NCBI RefSeq assembly: GCF_001447995.1
Contig: NZ_LDPE01000001.1
Coordinates: forward strand, 2,166,299 to 2,230,298
Length of the DNA stretch: 64,000 nt
Reading direction: 5' to 3'
DNA from: Maribacter dokdonensis DSW-8
Lineage (GTDB): Bacteria; Bacteroidota; Bacteroidia; Flavobacteriales; Flavobacteriaceae
Shown: positions 1 through 9,514 of the stretch, one piece after another
Numbering within the stretch: the stretch's first letter is position 1
Layout of the letters: every line of letters begins with the position of its first letter
Notes under the pieces: generated by a model
The model's database searches: none
The model's input: the letters and a program-made list of their open reading frames with translations, nothing else
What the model was told of the DNA's origin: nothing
Translations under genes and position numbers: made by a program

Positions 1-1025
1 ACTTGGTGTAAAGGCGATGAAAGCAATAAGCGCGATTTGTTGTTCTTGATCAATTGATATACGGCTTGCAAACTATGTTTTCCCAACAAACCAACATATC
101 TAACAAAAGCCGCATTCAGTTGGTTACCCATGAGCCAAAGCAACCGTTGATAAAATTGACCTTCAAAGGCATCATCTCTCTGAAACAATTTCATGAGATC
201 ACATTCCGGTATAAAATAGGCAGATGTCTTTGTATTGGTAATCGCAGAGCAAATATCTTTTTCCCTTAAAAGACAAGACCACCCAAAAACAAACCCAGAG
301 TTTTTTATAGAGCGTTGTTTAATTTCAATGGTATTTTCAATTCTTTTTATAGTAACCTCGCCATGAATTAGAATAAATAACCCGTTGCTAGATCCGTCTT
401 GCACATACAACACCTCATCTGGTTCATATTCACGCCTTTCTGCCAAACCGGCCAGTGCCATTAAATTTTTCTCCTCAAAAAAATCTAAAAACGGAGAACG
501 TCTCATCAATGAGACTATTTCTTCTTGTTCCGTTACCGGGGAAATAAAAAATTGCCTATCCTCTACAAAAGGCTGAAACCTTACCGGGCTCAACAATTCC
601 GTTTGTTTCAATAATGCAGTACGCAAAACGTGATATAACTTGGCACCTATGTTTTTCAACAGAACGTTTTGGTGCCCCTTTTTTAAGTATACATCAAGAT
701 CGTTAAAAGGAATTTCAAAGAATGAAGCTTTTGCAGACGCCACCGTTGCTTTATAAGTAAAGCGTTTAGGCGTGTTAAATCCGTTTAAACCAATAGTTGA
801 AAACGGTTCTGAATTTTGGCAAACCAAAATATCGCTCTCTGGGCTATCTAAAGAAATATAGTAATTGACGCTTCCTTCAATAAGCCATCTAAAAGTGTTT
901 ACCTTTTTGTGAATATAACTAATAGCATACCCTTTTTCGTATGTTTTTATTACTCCTTTTGGGAAGTATTCCTTAAGTTTTTCAGTACTTATTTCTTGTC
1001 TTAAAAGTCTAGTTTGGTGTGTCAT
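1..1025 (-). CDS. Cyclic-nucleotide-binding (cNBD) protein, C-terminus cut by window edge
   Basis: An open frame reads on the minus strand from ATG at 1025 to base 1 without a stop, giving 341 residues of an incomplete protein that begins MTHQTRLLRQEIS. Two consecutive cNMP-binding-type beta-roll domains can be read: residues about 15-135 (containing 'WLIEGSVNYYI' and a phosphate-cassette-like stretch) and about 180-295 (containing 'LFILIHGEVTIKRI' and 'GFVFGWSCLL'). No helix-turn-helix has appeared by the cut, so this need not be a Crp/Fnr regulator. The tandem cNBD arrangement suggests a larger effector whose output domain lies outside the window. A cyclase gene at 40641 could supply the ligand, but that link is only inference. 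Confidence 0.75.
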   Translation of the reverse strand, partial: MTHQTRLLRQEISTEKLKEYFPKGVIKTYEKGYAISYIHKKVNTFRWLIEGSVNYYISLDSPESDILVCQNSEPFSTIGLNGFNTPKRFTYKATVASAKASFFEIPFNDLDVYLKKGHQNVLLKNIGAKLYHVLRTALLKQTELLSPVRFQPFVEDRQFFISPVTEQEEIVSLMRRSPFLDFFEEKNLMALAGLAERREYEPDEVLYVQDGSSNGLFILIHGEVTIKRIENTIEIKQRSIKNSGFVFGWSCLLREKDICSAITNTKTSAYFIPECDLMKLFQRDDAFEGQFYQRLLWLMGNQLNAAFVRYVGLLGKHSLQAVYQLIKNNKSRLLLSSPLHQ

Positions 1026-1227
1026 GCGCCTTCTAACTTAACCAGATTAAACCTAAAAAAGAAACCCTACACACATTAAAATCAATTTATCATTTTAAGA
1101 AAATAATATTGGTCAAAACCATAAAAATGGCACCCTTAAAATTAGAATTACCAAATTAAATTTTCCCACTCACTTTTTACAAAGGCTTTTGTTATCTTAC
1201 CTACTCAACAACTAATTTGACCACACC

Positions 1228-4200
1228 ATGAAAACCATCAAATTTCTATTTGTGCTATTGATGATTGCACCTATGACCTTACAATCTCAACGTAGAAAAA
1301 GTAAAATCACCCAACCATCAATTACATTAAATGACTCTGTTTTTACAGGATTAAAATGGAGAAATATTGGTCCATTTAGAGGAGGTAGAAGTGTAGCATC
1401 AACCGGTGTGGTTGGTCAACCCATGGTGTATTATATGGGAACCGTTGGTGGTGGAATTTGGAAAACCACGGATGATGGAATCACATGGAAAAATGTTTCG
1501 GACGGATTCCTAAAAACGGTAACCGTTGGCGCCATATCTGTATCTGAAAGTAATCCGAATATTGTAATTGCCGGCATGGGAGAACATGCGGCAAGAGGTG
1601 TGATGACCTCTATGGGAGATGGTGTTTACAAATCTACCGATGCGGGTAAAACTTGGAAACACATAGGGCTAGACAAAACACGGCACATTTCTGATGTCAT
1701 TATTGACCCTACAGACCCAAACATCATTTTTGTTTCGGCACAAGGTGCACAATATGGACCTTCTACTGAAAGAGGCATTTATAAATCTACCGATGGCGGT
1801 GATACTTGGAAAAATGTACTTTTCCTAGATAATACTACTGGAGCATCTGGTCTTACAATGGATATGACCAACCCAACCATACTATATGCCGCTATGTGGC
1901 AACACAGACGATATCCCTGGACAATGGAATCTGGTGGAAAAAACTCAGGTATCTATAAATCTACCGACAGTGGTGAAACTTGGCAGCAATTAACCGAGGG
2001 GTTACCAAAAGAAATGGGTAAAATTGGTATTTCTGTATCTAGGGCCAACCCTGAACGTGTATTTGCAGTGATCGAGGCAGAAGGAGAAAAAGGCGGAGTA
2101 TACCGTTCTGATGATGCCGGTAAAAAATGGAAATTGATCAATAAAGACCGTATTAATATTGCCCGGTCTTGGTACTATATGGAAATTTTTGCAGACCCCC
2201 AGAATGAAGATATTGTCTATGTGCTAAATGCACCGGTCACAAAATCAATAGATGGCGGTACATCTTTTTCACCGTTGCCAACACCACATGGCGATAATCA
2301 TGACTTATGGATAGACCCTTTGAACAACAAGCGCATGGTAAACTCTAACGATGGTGGTTCTAACGTTTCTAATAACGGTGGAAAGAGTTGGAGTACGCAA
2401 CAAAATCAAAATACCGCTCAATTTTATAGGGTGATAACGGACAATTTGGTACCGTACAATGTCTATGGCGGGCAACAAGATAATTCTACCGTTGCCATTG
2501 CGTCAAGAACAAACGATAACGGAATAGATTGGAAAGATTGGTACGCAGTTGCAGGTGGAGAAAGCGCCTTTTTAGCTTTTGACCCAGACGACCCAAAATT
2601 AATTTATGGTGGCACATACCAAGGAAATATTGACAAGTGGAACGCAAGTACCAAAGAGTCAAAACCCATTAAAGAATACCCGGAATTAGGTTTAAGTATA
2701 TCACCAGAAAATGCAAAATACCGTTATAATTGGAATGCCCCAATTATTACCTCTCCACATGACAGAAAAACAATTTACCACGGCGGCAATGTAGTTTTTA
2801 AATCAACCGACGAAGGTCAAAGCTGGTCAGTTATTAGTCCTGATTTGACCCGTAATGAAAAAGATAAGCACGGACTTGGCGGTAGACCCTTTACCAATGA
2901 AGCCGCAGGAGGTGAAATTTATAACACACTTACCTATTTGACAGAATCTCCACATGAAGAAGGCGTAATTTGGTCAGGTAGTGATGATGGTTTGGTACAT
3001 GTAACCAAAGATGGTGGTGCCAATTGGTCAAATGTTACTCCTACAGACGCCATGGAAGGGATTATTAATAGTATTGAAGTATCTCCACATGATCCGGCAA
3101 CAGCTTACATCGTTTTAATGCGTTATAAGTCGATGGATTTCAAAAATTACATTTACAAGACTACGGACTATGGTACTACTTGGACAAAAATCACCAATGG
3201 CATTACCGGTGACAACACCTTTACCAGAGTGGTTCGTGAAGATAAAAAGGTAAAAGGTCTACTATATGCGGGTACCGAAACGGGCTTGTTTGTTTCTTTA
3301 GATGATGGCATGCATTGGCAACCTTTACAGTTAAATTTACCTTTAACCCCTATTAACGACCTTATTATTCAAGATAATGATTTGGTTGCTGCAACGGCCG
3401 GTCGTTCATTCTGGATCTTGGATGATTTAGCCGCTTTACAAAATGCCAGTGCACCAAAACAGGCATTGAACATTTTTAAACCCAAAGACACCTATTTATT
3501 CATTGGAGGATATAGCGAAAAACCTGTGTCAGGCTTAGGAAGCAACCCCAAAAGCGGCGTTACTTTTGATTATTACCTGAACGAAGCACAAGATAGCACT
3601 GAGCTAAAATTAGAAGTTTTAAAAGATGGAGATGTAATACGAACGATTACCAATAAAAAAGACAAAAAGTTTAGTTCTTGGCCAGGCGGACCATCAAAAC
3701 CAGCCGTATTGCCTTCTAAAAAAGGATATAACCGTTTTACTTGGGATTTTAAAAGAGACCCACTACCCGCAGTTGACAAAGTATTTGTACTGGGCGGATT
3801 AGATGGTTCTATTGTTGGCCCAGGAGATTACCAACTTAGACTTATATTAGAAAATGAAACCGCAGAAACCTTGGTAAGTATTTTACCTCTCCCCAACATT
3901 AAAGCGACCATGGCAGATTATGAAGAGCAACAAAATATGTTGAAAACCATAGAAGCTACCGTAATAGAAATACATACTGCAGTGAATGATATGCTATCAG
4001 CAAAATCTCAATTAAAACAGTATAATCAATTACTTGAAGACCACACAAAAGCAGAAGCACTTTTAAAACAAGGCGATTCTTTGATCAAACGAATTTCATC
4101 TTGGGAAGAAAATCTTATTCAGCCCAACCAAAAAACCTTTCAAGATGTTATAAATTTCGAAAATAAACTAAACGCGCAATTATTGAATTTAAGAGGATAT

Positions 4201-4383
4201 ATTGACGTAGCAGAACCCAGAGTTACAATGGGCGCAAAAGAAAGATTGCGTGATTTACTTGCTATATGGGGCAGTTTTAAAACAGAACATAATGCTATCA
4301 TCAATACAGAAATGAAGGCATATAATACCCTATTCCAAAGTTTAGAAATCCCTGCAATTATATTACCGCAAGCACAAAATTAA
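1228..4383 (+). CDS. Secreted BNR/VPS10 (sortilin-like) beta-propeller protein
   Basis: The 1051-residue product has a signal peptide (about residues 1-20, ending TLQSQ) followed by two sets of propeller blades with many Asp-box/BNR-like motifs such as '[11 protein letters not shown]', '[11 protein letters not shown]', '[11 protein letters not shown]' and '[11 protein letters not shown]'. The region to about residue 770 therefore folds as a WD40/YVTN or VPS10/sortilin-type propeller, and residues 780-1050 form a beta-rich plus helical tail. Homologues in Bacteroidota are usually named glycosyl hydrolase or sialidase-like protein, but Asp boxes alone do not prove hydrolase activity. There is no type IX sorting tail, so it is probably periplasmic or outer-membrane associated. 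The next gene starts seven bases after its stop. Confidence 0.85.
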   Translation: MKTIKFLFVLLMIAPMTLQSQRRKSKITQPSITLNDSVFTGLKWRNIGPFRGGRSVASTGVVGQPMVYYMGTVGGGIWKTTDDGITWKNVSDGFLKTVTVGAISVSESNPNIVIAGMGEHAARGVMTSMGDGVYKSTDAGKTWKHIGLDKTRHISDVIIDPTDPNIIFVSAQGAQYGPSTERGIYKSTDGGDTWKNVLFLDNTTGASGLTMDMTNPTILYAAMWQHRRYPWTMESGGKNSGIYKSTDSGETWQQLTEGLPKEMGKIGISVSRANPERVFAVIEAEGEKGGVYRSDDAGKKWKLINKDRINIARSWYYMEIFADPQNEDIVYVLNAPVTKSIDGGTSFSPLPTPHGDNHDLWIDPLNNKRMVNSNDGGSNVSNNGGKSWSTQQNQNTAQFYRVITDNLVPYNVYGGQQDNSTVAIASRTNDNGIDWKDWYAVAGGESAFLAFDPDDPKLIYGGTYQGNIDKWNASTKESKPIKEYPELGLSISPENAKYRYNWNAPIITSPHDRKTIYHGGNVVFKSTDEGQSWSVISPDLTRNEKDKHGLGGRPFTNEAAGGEIYNTLTYLTESPHEEGVIWSGSDDGLVHVTKDGGANWSNVTPTDAMEGIINSIEVSPHDPATAYIVLMRYKSMDFKNYIYKTTDYGTTWTKITNGITGDNTFTRVVREDKKVKGLLYAGTETGLFVSLDDGMHWQPLQLNLPLTPINDLIIQDNDLVAATAGRSFWILDDLAALQNASAPKQALNIFKPKDTYLFIGGYSEKPVSGLGSNPKSGVTFDYYLNEAQDSTELKLEVLKDGDVIRTITNKKDKKFSSWPGGPSKPAVLPSKKGYNRFTWDFKRDPLPAVDKVFVLGGLDGSIVGPGDYQLRLILENETAETLVSILPLPNIKATMADYEEQQNMLKTIEATVIEIHTAVNDMLSAKSQLKQYNQLLEDHTKAEALLKQGDSLIKRISSWEENLIQPNQKTFQDVINFENKLNAQLLNLRGYIDVAEPRVTMGAKERLRDLLAIWGSFKTEHNAIINTEMKAYNTLFQSLEIPAIILPQAQN

Positions 4384-4390
4384 AATTGAG

Positions 4391-4963
4391 TTGGAAAAAC
4401 TAATACTAGACCAGACTTTTAAAGGCGAAAATTATACCATTTCCCGTTTGCCACGTGCAGAATATGAAAATTGCATTTTTGAAAGATGCGATTTTTCCAA
4501 AGGATACTTGGACAACCAAATCTTTTTGGAGTGCGAGTTTATAGATTGTAACTTAAGTAATGTGAATTTGGTGAACACGACTTTTAAAGAAGTCAAATTT
4601 TCACATTGCAAACTTATGGGTTTAGCATTCCACACATGTAACAGTTTTTTAATGGACTTCTCCTTTTATGATTGTAATTTAAATTTTTCCATATTTACCG
4701 AATTAAAATTAATTGGTCAGGTATTTAAAGCCTGTAACCTTTCAGAAGCAGATTTTAGTGACTGTGATCTAAGTAATTCCAAGTTCGTAGATTGTAATTT
4801 AGAACGTACCATCTTTTCAAGAACCAATTTACAAAAGGCAGATTTTAGCACAGCAACCCATTTTAACATAGACCCAGAAAACAACATGGTAAAAGGCGCC
4901 ATCTTTTCCAGTGACATGCTAGAAGGTCTATTGCATAAGTATAAATTGAAGATATTGAAGTAA
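4391..4963 (+). CDS. Pentapeptide repeat protein
   Basis: The 190-residue protein is built of A(D/N)LXX/C(D/N)F-type pentapeptides, for example 'CIFERCDFSKGYL', 'CEFIDCNLSNVNL', 'ADFSDCDLSNSKF' and 'CNLERTIFSRTNL', which fold as a right-handed quadrilateral beta-helix. The start is TTG at 4391, seven bases after the stop of the propeller gene; no ATG fits the conserved N-terminus (MEKLILDQTFKGENY). It has no signal peptide and is cytoplasmic. The pattern resembles the Qnr branch of the family, but chromosomal pentapeptide proteins like this are widespread in Bacteroidota, and a role in quinolone protection cannot be read from the sequence. Confidence 0.88.
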   Translation: MEKLILDQTFKGENYTISRLPRAEYENCIFERCDFSKGYLDNQIFLECEFIDCNLSNVNLVNTTFKEVKFSHCKLMGLAFHTCNSFLMDFSFYDCNLNFSIFTELKLIGQVFKACNLSEADFSDCDLSNSKFVDCNLERTIFSRTNLQKADFSTATHFNIDPENNMVKGAIFSSDMLEGLLHKYKLKILK

Positions 4964-4980
4964 TTTTAAATTATAAGTAT

Positions 4981-5172
4981 ATGTATGAATATCAATTTGT
5001 TAAAATAAACCTTGGAGGTATTTTTACCGCAAAGCCCAGCTCAAATTATAAAGAAATTATATCATCTAAAGCAAAGGAAGGGTGGCGATTTGTTCAAATT
5101 TTCGCACCAGCGACCTCAGGGTATGGATCCGCATCTTATTTTGAATTGATTTTTGAAAAAAAGGTAGACTAG
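4981..5172 (+). CDS. DUF4177 family small protein
   Basis: The 63-residue cytoplasmic protein has the DUF4177 layout: an N-terminal strand 'YEYQFVKINL', a helix in which the gene product is aligned as 'YKEIISSKAKEGWRFVQIF', and a last strand 'YFELIFEKK'. The family has no assigned function. It lies 17 bases after the pentapeptide gene on the same strand, so the two probably share a transcript. It faces the convergent dehydrogenase-like gene, whose stop is at 5230. Confidence 0.8.
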   Translation: MYEYQFVKINLGGIFTAKPSSNYKEIISSKAKEGWRFVQIFAPATSGYGSASYFELIFEKKVD

Positions 5173-5229
5173 CATGGTCATTCATTTTGAACACTCTAAC
5201 TGTCCAAATCGTAAAGTGATAGACGCTAA

Positions 5230-6504
5230 TTATTCAATTGCCGAAACCCTCCAAATAACACCACCGTCATCATCATTTACCAAAAGAGATCCATCTGGGG
5301 CAACGGTAACTCCAACTGGTCTACCATACACTTCACCAGCTGCTTCATCAGCAATAAAACCAGTTAAAAAATCAACAGGTTTTTGGGGTTTTCCGTTTTG
5401 AAAAGGGACGAATACCACCTTATAACCAGCAAATTCCGCTCGGTTCCATGAACCATGTTGACCAACAAATGCTCCATTTTTATACTTCTCAGGAAATTGT
5501 GAAGCGGTATAAAACGTAAGCCCTAAAGAAGCGGTATGACTACCCAAAGGCACATCGGGAACTATAGTCATATCTACAAGGTTTTGGTGCGGATCATCTT
5601 CCCATCTTGGATCATTTATATCTCCATAATAACTATAAGGCCATCCATACCATCCTCCTTTTTTTACACTGGTTAGATAATCGGGCACTAAATTATTACC
5701 AATCTTATCACGTTCGTTAACAGCCGTCCATAATTCACCAGTAACCGGGTTCCAATCCATCCCCACCGGATTACGTATACCACTTGCGTATATTATTTCA
5801 TCAGACCCATCTGTATTTACCTCTAAAATGGCAGCACGTCTTTCCTCTTTATCCATACCCTGCTCCCCTACATTACTTGCCGATCCAACCGAGATGTATA
5901 ACTTATTTCCTTCCTTATTCGCTATTACATTACGGGTCCAATGGTTATTATAGCCACTTGCAGACAAAGCAACTATTTTTTCTCCTTCCCCTTCAAGCTT
6001 GTTCTGACCTTCCTTGTAGGCATACCTATAAAGCCCATCTGTATTAGCGATATAGAAATATCCATCCAAAACCAACATCCCCAAATTTTGATTCAGTTGA
6101 TCTTTAAACACATATCTTTCATCTATTACACCATCCATGTCGTTATCACGTAATAATGTAATCCTATCAGCGCTATTTTTTGTGTTAGATTCTGCGACAA
6201 AAATGTCATTATTAGGTGCAACATACGTCCACCTCGGATGATCCAAATCTTGAGCAAATATTGCAACTTCAAAACCCGTTGGGGCTTTGGGCAATTTGTT
6301 TGATGGCCACGCTATAATTTTACTGTTTTTAGTAACCGATTCAGATGAATATGGAGGCACCAATTCCAAAGGTCCAATAGCGGTTTCCACAACCGATGAT
6401 CCCGTATTTCGCCATTTTTCTTTTGAATTTTCAGTCAACTGTTTTTTACTACTACAGCTCATTAAAATTGTAGTGGACGCTAGTATATATAGAATTGTTT
6501 TCAT
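5230..6504 (-). CDS. Sorbosone dehydrogenase-like PQQ/soluble glucose dehydrogenase family lipoprotein
   Basis: The 424-residue product starts with a lipoprotein signal (lipobox 'ILMSC', Cys at about 16). From about residue 70 on it shows the six-bladed propeller of the PQQ-dependent soluble glucose/sorbosone dehydrogenase family: 'FEVAIFAQDLDHPRWTYVAP' near the start, 'YASGIRNPVGMDWNP' with the conserved Arg-Asn-Pro segment, 'GGWYGWPYSYYG', 'GQHGSWNR' with a conserved His, and 'VYGRPVGVTVAPDGSLLVNDD' at the end. The family oxidises sugars or aldoses in the periplasm using PQQ; the actual substrate here is unknown. It is a single gene read away from the upstream small genes. Confidence 0.85.
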   Translation of the reverse strand: MKTILYILASTTILMSCSSKKQLTENSKEKWRNTGSSVVETAIGPLELVPPYSSESVTKNSKIIAWPSNKLPKAPTGFEVAIFAQDLDHPRWTYVAPNNDIFVAESNTKNSADRITLLRDNDMDGVIDERYVFKDQLNQNLGMLVLDGYFYIANTDGLYRYAYKEGQNKLEGEGEKIVALSASGYNNHWTRNVIANKEGNKLYISVGSASNVGEQGMDKEERRAAILEVNTDGSDEIIYASGIRNPVGMDWNPVTGELWTAVNERDKIGNNLVPDYLTSVKKGGWYGWPYSYYGDINDPRWEDDPHQNLVDMTIVPDVPLGSHTASLGLTFYTASQFPEKYKNGAFVGQHGSWNRAEFAGYKVVFVPFQNGKPQKPVDFLTGFIADEAAGEVYGRPVGVTVAPDGSLLVNDDDGGVIWRVSAIE

Positions 6505-6738
6505 AGTATTGGTTTACTCTCAAAATTATAGCAACCGTATTAAAAAGTCTACCAAATACACCTGTTTACAAATACTTTAACAGATTTTTACATAAAGTTT
6601 AAAATATTGATTATTAAGACTCTAAATAGATAAAATTCAATTTTTTAAGATTAACAATATCCATTTTAATTGAGTAAAGAATCATATTAATTTGAGCCCA
6701 AATTTTAAATAATTAACTTTCTTTCATAATTAAGATTG

Positions 6739-6957
6739 ATGACCAAAGAAATAAAAACAAAAATCATTCAAGTTTGCGATGCTAAAATTGCAGCAAAAGG
6801 AGAAAACGTAGGGCTGTCTTTCTATGCCTTTTTTAAAAATAAAAATGACCATCCAGAACTATTGATGGAAGTTGCCCAATGGTGGATATTAGAAAACAAG
6901 TTAGACCATTTTGAGAAGGCGATAAAGATAAGGGATATGATAAAATCTTTAAATTAA
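6739..6957 (+). CDS. DUF6500 family small protein
   Basis: The product has 72 residues (MTKEIKTKIIQVCDAK...). I set the start at ATG 6739, because the adjacent TTG at 6736 only adds one residue. It is helical and cytoplasmic, with a 'GENVGLSFYAFFKNKNDHPE' segment and an 'AQWWI' motif that match what I remember of DUF6500. No function is known. The next gene starts six bases after its stop, so the two are likely co-transcribed. Confidence 0.65.
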   Translation: MTKEIKTKIIQVCDAKIAAKGENVGLSFYAFFKNKNDHPELLMEVAQWWILENKLDHFEKAIKIRDMIKSLN

Positions 6958-6963
6958 CCTGCA

Positions 6964-7530
6964 ATGAAAAACAGTTTTTACGTGCTATTTCTACTGTCAT
7001 TTCTAACTAGTTGCCAGCAACAAAATGTCAACCGTACCGCAGTAGTTAAATCATATTACAGTGCTTTTGATTCAGGAAATTACAACGCTTTAAAAGCAAT
7101 TACCAATGATAGTGTTACAATAATTTCTGGCGACTTTACAACAAACTATGATAAAGAAGCTTTTTATGAATTCTATAAATGGGATTCCATTTTTAAACCT
7201 ACATACAACACTATTAAAATAGAAGAAGAGAACAATACTGTTTTAGTTACCGTTGCTCAAAAAAATAAAAGAAACAGTTTTTTACAAAACAACCCTCTAA
7301 AATTTAAGGTCAGGGTTTCATTTACCAGTGGAAAAATCTCCAAATTAGAAGAACTTGAATATATCAATGTTAATTGGAATGAATGGAACCAACAAAAAAA
7401 TGCCTTAGTAGAATGGGTACAACTGAATCACCCTGAATTAAATGGTTTTGTGAATGACATGACCATGAAGGGAGCTATGGATTATTTGAAAGCGATTGAA
7501 TTGTATGAGAAAAAGGAATTATTGAACTAA
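6964..7530 (+). CDS. NTF2-like (SnoaL-type) lipoprotein
   Basis: The 188-residue product has a lipoprotein signal ('LLSFLTSC', Cys at about 17). The rest looks like one cone-shaped NTF2/SnoaL fold: an early helix 'VVKSYYSAFDSGNYNALKAITNDSVTI', then alternating strands up to about residue 130, with a helical tail to the end. Such domains bind small ligands or act as enzymes or scaffolds, and nothing here fixes the role. It sits in a run of small plus-strand genes between 6739 and 8825. Confidence 0.65.
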   Translation: MKNSFYVLFLLSFLTSCQQQNVNRTAVVKSYYSAFDSGNYNALKAITNDSVTIISGDFTTNYDKEAFYEFYKWDSIFKPTYNTIKIEEENNTVLVTVAQKNKRNSFLQNNPLKFKVRVSFTSGKISKLEELEYINVNWNEWNQQKNALVEWVQLNHPELNGFVNDMTMKGAMDYLKAIELYEKKELLN

Positions 7531-7554
7531 GTTACTTTTATTTGAAAACGTGAA

Positions 7555-7935
7555 ATGAACAAAATACACCATACCGCTATCATTTGCTCTAATTACAAAA
7601 TTTCCAAGAAATTCTACACCCATGTTTTAGGCTTAGAAATAATTCGTGAGGAGTATCGCCAAGAACGACAGTCTTATAAATTAGATTTAGCTTTGAACGG
7701 AGATTATATTATTGAGTTGTTTTCTTTCCCTAATCCACCAAAGAGACCTTCAAGGCCAGAAGCATGTGGTCTACGGCACTTGGCTTTTGAAGTAGATGAT
7801 TTAGAAAAGATAATTGCCCATTGTAAATCCTACAACGTCATTGCAGAACCTATTAGAATTGATGAGTTCACCAACAAACGATTTACTTTTATTGCAGACC
7901 CTGACAACCTTCCTATAGAATTTTACGAAAAGTAA
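7555..7935 (+). CDS. gloA2: VOC-family glyoxalase I-like metalloprotein (YaeR/SMU1112c type)
   Basis: The 126-residue protein is a single vicinal-oxygen-chelate domain. The expected metal ligands are visible: His near the N-terminus in 'IHHTAIIC', Glu in 'DYIIELFSF', His in 'CGLRHLAFEVDD' and Glu in 'NLPIEFYE'. Length and the 'PPKRPSRPEACGLRHLAF' segment match the YaeR/SMU1112c group of glyoxalase I-like proteins. Family members bind divalent metal, but their substrate is mostly not established. The symbol follows common database usage and is tentative. Confidence 0.85.
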   Translation: MNKIHHTAIICSNYKISKKFYTHVLGLEIIREEYRQERQSYKLDLALNGDYIIELFSFPNPPKRPSRPEACGLRHLAFEVDDLEKIIAHCKSYNVIAEPIRIDEFTNKRFTFIADPDNLPIEFYEK

Positions 7936-7986
7936 ACCTATCCGTTTGTAAACGTTTAATTTGTATATTGTTACAAATACCGAAGT

Positions 7987-8478
7987 ATGAAAATTCTACT
8001 ATTACTCCTTCTATCGACCACTGCTATGGTCCATGCACAGAACACCATATCCTTTGAGCCTGAAATGACAAGTCCCAAAGCCAAATTAAGTCAGATAGAA
8101 TGGCTGGCAGGTCATTGGAAAGGGGAAGCATTTGGTGGCATTGCTGAAGAAATATGGAGTCCACCTACAGATGGTAGCATGATGTTTTCTTTCCGACTAA
8201 TTGATAAAGGCGCTGTAAGTTTTTATGAATTCGGACACATTATCGAGGTAGATGATACATTATTATTACAGCTAAAACACTTTGATGGTGATTTGGGCGG
8301 TTGGGAACAAAAAGATGAAACCGTAGATTTTATATTGGTAAAAGTCGAAGAGAATAAATTTTACTTTGACGATTTTACTATTGAACGTATTTCTGATACA
8401 GAGATAAACATGTATGTGGAAGTCAGTGAAGAAGAAGGCACATCAAATGAAATAACTTTCAACTATCACAGACAATGA
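7987..8478 (+). CDS. DUF6265 family secreted protein
   Basis: The 163-residue product has a cleavable signal peptide (to about residue 18, 'AMVHAQ'). The mature part contains 'QIEWLAGHWKGEAFGGIAEE', 'GSMMFSFRLI' and 'LKHFDGDLGGWE', which fit the DUF6265 beta-barrel (lipocalin- or THAP4-like in shape). No catalytic residues can be named. Its last four bases (ATGA) overlap the start of the zinc-ribbon gene, so the two are translationally coupled. Confidence 0.75.
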   Translation: MKILLLLLLSTTAMVHAQNTISFEPEMTSPKAKLSQIEWLAGHWKGEAFGGIAEEIWSPPTDGSMMFSFRLIDKGAVSFYEFGHIIEVDDTLLLQLKHFDGDLGGWEQKDETVDFILVKVEENKFYFDDFTIERISDTEINMYVEVSEEEGTSNEITFNYHRQ

Positions 8479-8825
8479 AAAGAGAATGTTTAGAATGCGG
8501 TTCAGAAGTTATTGGTAGAATAGATAAGAAATTCTGCAATGATTATTGCCGCAACATATATAACAACAAAGTAAACCCTGCTAGCAAGCAGCTTATAAGA
8601 AATATCAATAATAGGCTACGTAAAAATTACCGAGTACTGGATAGTTTTCAATTAAAGGATGGAAAAACCAAAACCACGGGCACACGCTTGATCGATAAAG
8701 GATTTGACTTCAATTATGTTACCAATTTATATACCACCAAAAAAGGTACTACCTATTACTTTCTTTATGATTTAGGATACCTCCCATTGGATAATGATTT
8801 CTATATGATAGTAAAGAGAGAATAG
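8475..8825 (+). CDS. Small zinc-ribbon protein
   Basis: The 116-residue protein opens with a CxxC...CxxxC arrangement ('CLECGSEVIG' and 'FCNDYCRN'), a treble-clef/zinc-ribbon like those in DUF2116-type or MYM-type small proteins. The rest is basic (for example 'NINNRLRKNYRVLDSF') with a C-terminal half rich in Tyr and Lys. It may bind nucleic acid, but this is not shown. The gene overlaps DUF6265 by four bases and is followed by a hairpin-rich repeat at 8830-8925. Confidence 0.65.
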   Translation: MKRECLECGSEVIGRIDKKFCNDYCRNIYNNKVNPASKQLIRNINNRLRKNYRVLDSFQLKDGKTKTTGTRLIDKGFDFNYVTNLYTTKKGTTYYFLYDLGYLPLDNDFYMIVKRE

Positions 8826-8829
8826 CAAG

Positions 8830-8925
8830 CCCCTTAGCCCCCAAAGGGGAATATTATTGATATAAAAAAGGTTTCCTAATAGGAAACCTTCATGTATTTT
8901 AAGCTCCCCTTTGGGGTTGGGGGCT
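8830..8925. repeat. Nested palindromic repeat (REP-like)
   Basis: Bases 8836-8850 (AGCCCCCAAAGGGGA) and 8905-8924 (starting TCCCCTTTGGGG) form a long outer inverted repeat; 12 bases pair without a mismatch and a small insertion follows. The inner arm is a perfect hairpin at 8868-8890. Each arm is itself palindromic around AAAGGGG/CCCCTTT. GC-rich elements of this look recur between genes in Bacteroidota genomes, but only one copy is in this window. Confidence 0.55.
8868..8890. terminator. Bidirectional intrinsic terminator
   Basis: AAGGTTTCCTA (8868-8878) and its exact complement (8880-8890) make an 11-base inverted repeat, flanked by A-runs on the left and TATTTT on the right. It lies between the convergent zinc-ribbon and CBS genes and can end both transcripts. 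Confidence 0.6.
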
Positions 8926-8929
8926 AGCT

Positions 8930-9394
8930 CTATTTCCAATTATGACCACTTAATTTTAGGGCGGCCACAACAATGTCTTTTCTACTAATTTGCCCTACTA
9001 AGATATCATTACGCATTACAGGTAATCTTCTTCTGTTGTGCTGGGCAAAAATACCCGCAGCATCAAAAATGGAGATATCATGCGGGATAGTTTCCACCGT
9101 TTTGGTCATAAACTTCTCAACACTTTTATCTAGAATAGGCTGATTGAAATACCTACTTTCAGAAATTTGTTTCATACAATCGGCTTCAGAAATGATACCT
9201 ACTAGAAAACCGTTGCCGTCTAAAACAGGTCCACCAGAAATGCGATGTTTGGCAAATTTCTCCATAACGTCTAAAATTGAATCATCTGGCGAAAAAGTGA
9301 TTAACTTAGTGGTCATGTAATCGGCCACAAGAATTGGTGCTTCAAATTCTTTTTTAAATACCTTTCTAACGCCTTGAAAGCTTTTGATTCCCAT
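8930..9394 (-). CDS. Two-CBS-domain protein
   Basis: The 154-residue cytoplasmic protein consists of a CBS pair (Bateman module). The first CBS starts at about residue 24 ('VADYMTTKLITFSPDDSILDVMEKF') and the second at about 90 ('VEKFMTKTVETIPHDISIFDAAGIF'); each ends with a 'GxxxGxIS' segment ('LVGIISEADC', 'LVGQISRKDI'). CBS pairs bind adenine nucleotides and usually regulate a partner protein. No effector domain is fused here. It is monocistronic, with its own promoter region at 9395-9514 shared with the divergent peptidase gene. Confidence 0.85.
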   Translation of the reverse strand: MGIKSFQGVRKVFKKEFEAPILVADYMTTKLITFSPDDSILDVMEKFAKHRISGGPVLDGNGFLVGIISEADCMKQISESRYFNQPILDKSVEKFMTKTVETIPHDISIFDAAGIFAQHNRRRLPVMRNDILVGQISRKDIVVAALKLSGHNWK

Positions 9395-9514
9395 GATAGT
9401 ATGTTTAGAGGTTGATTACTAAAGATAATAAATAAAATGAAATTTGCTAATAATTTTCGATGTATGTCAATTAATACTCAAAATTTTAATACATTTTAAA
9501 AGAATATCGCAATT

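Noticed and set aside
54..576. Short plus-strand frames at the left edge
   Set aside because: They are shadows of the minus-strand cNBD gene, whose translation shows clear domain structure.
4391..4963. Pentapeptide protein as a Qnr quinolone-resistance gene
   Set aside because: The general repeat is shared by many chromosomal proteins and the Qnr loops cannot be recognised; no resistance claim is supported.
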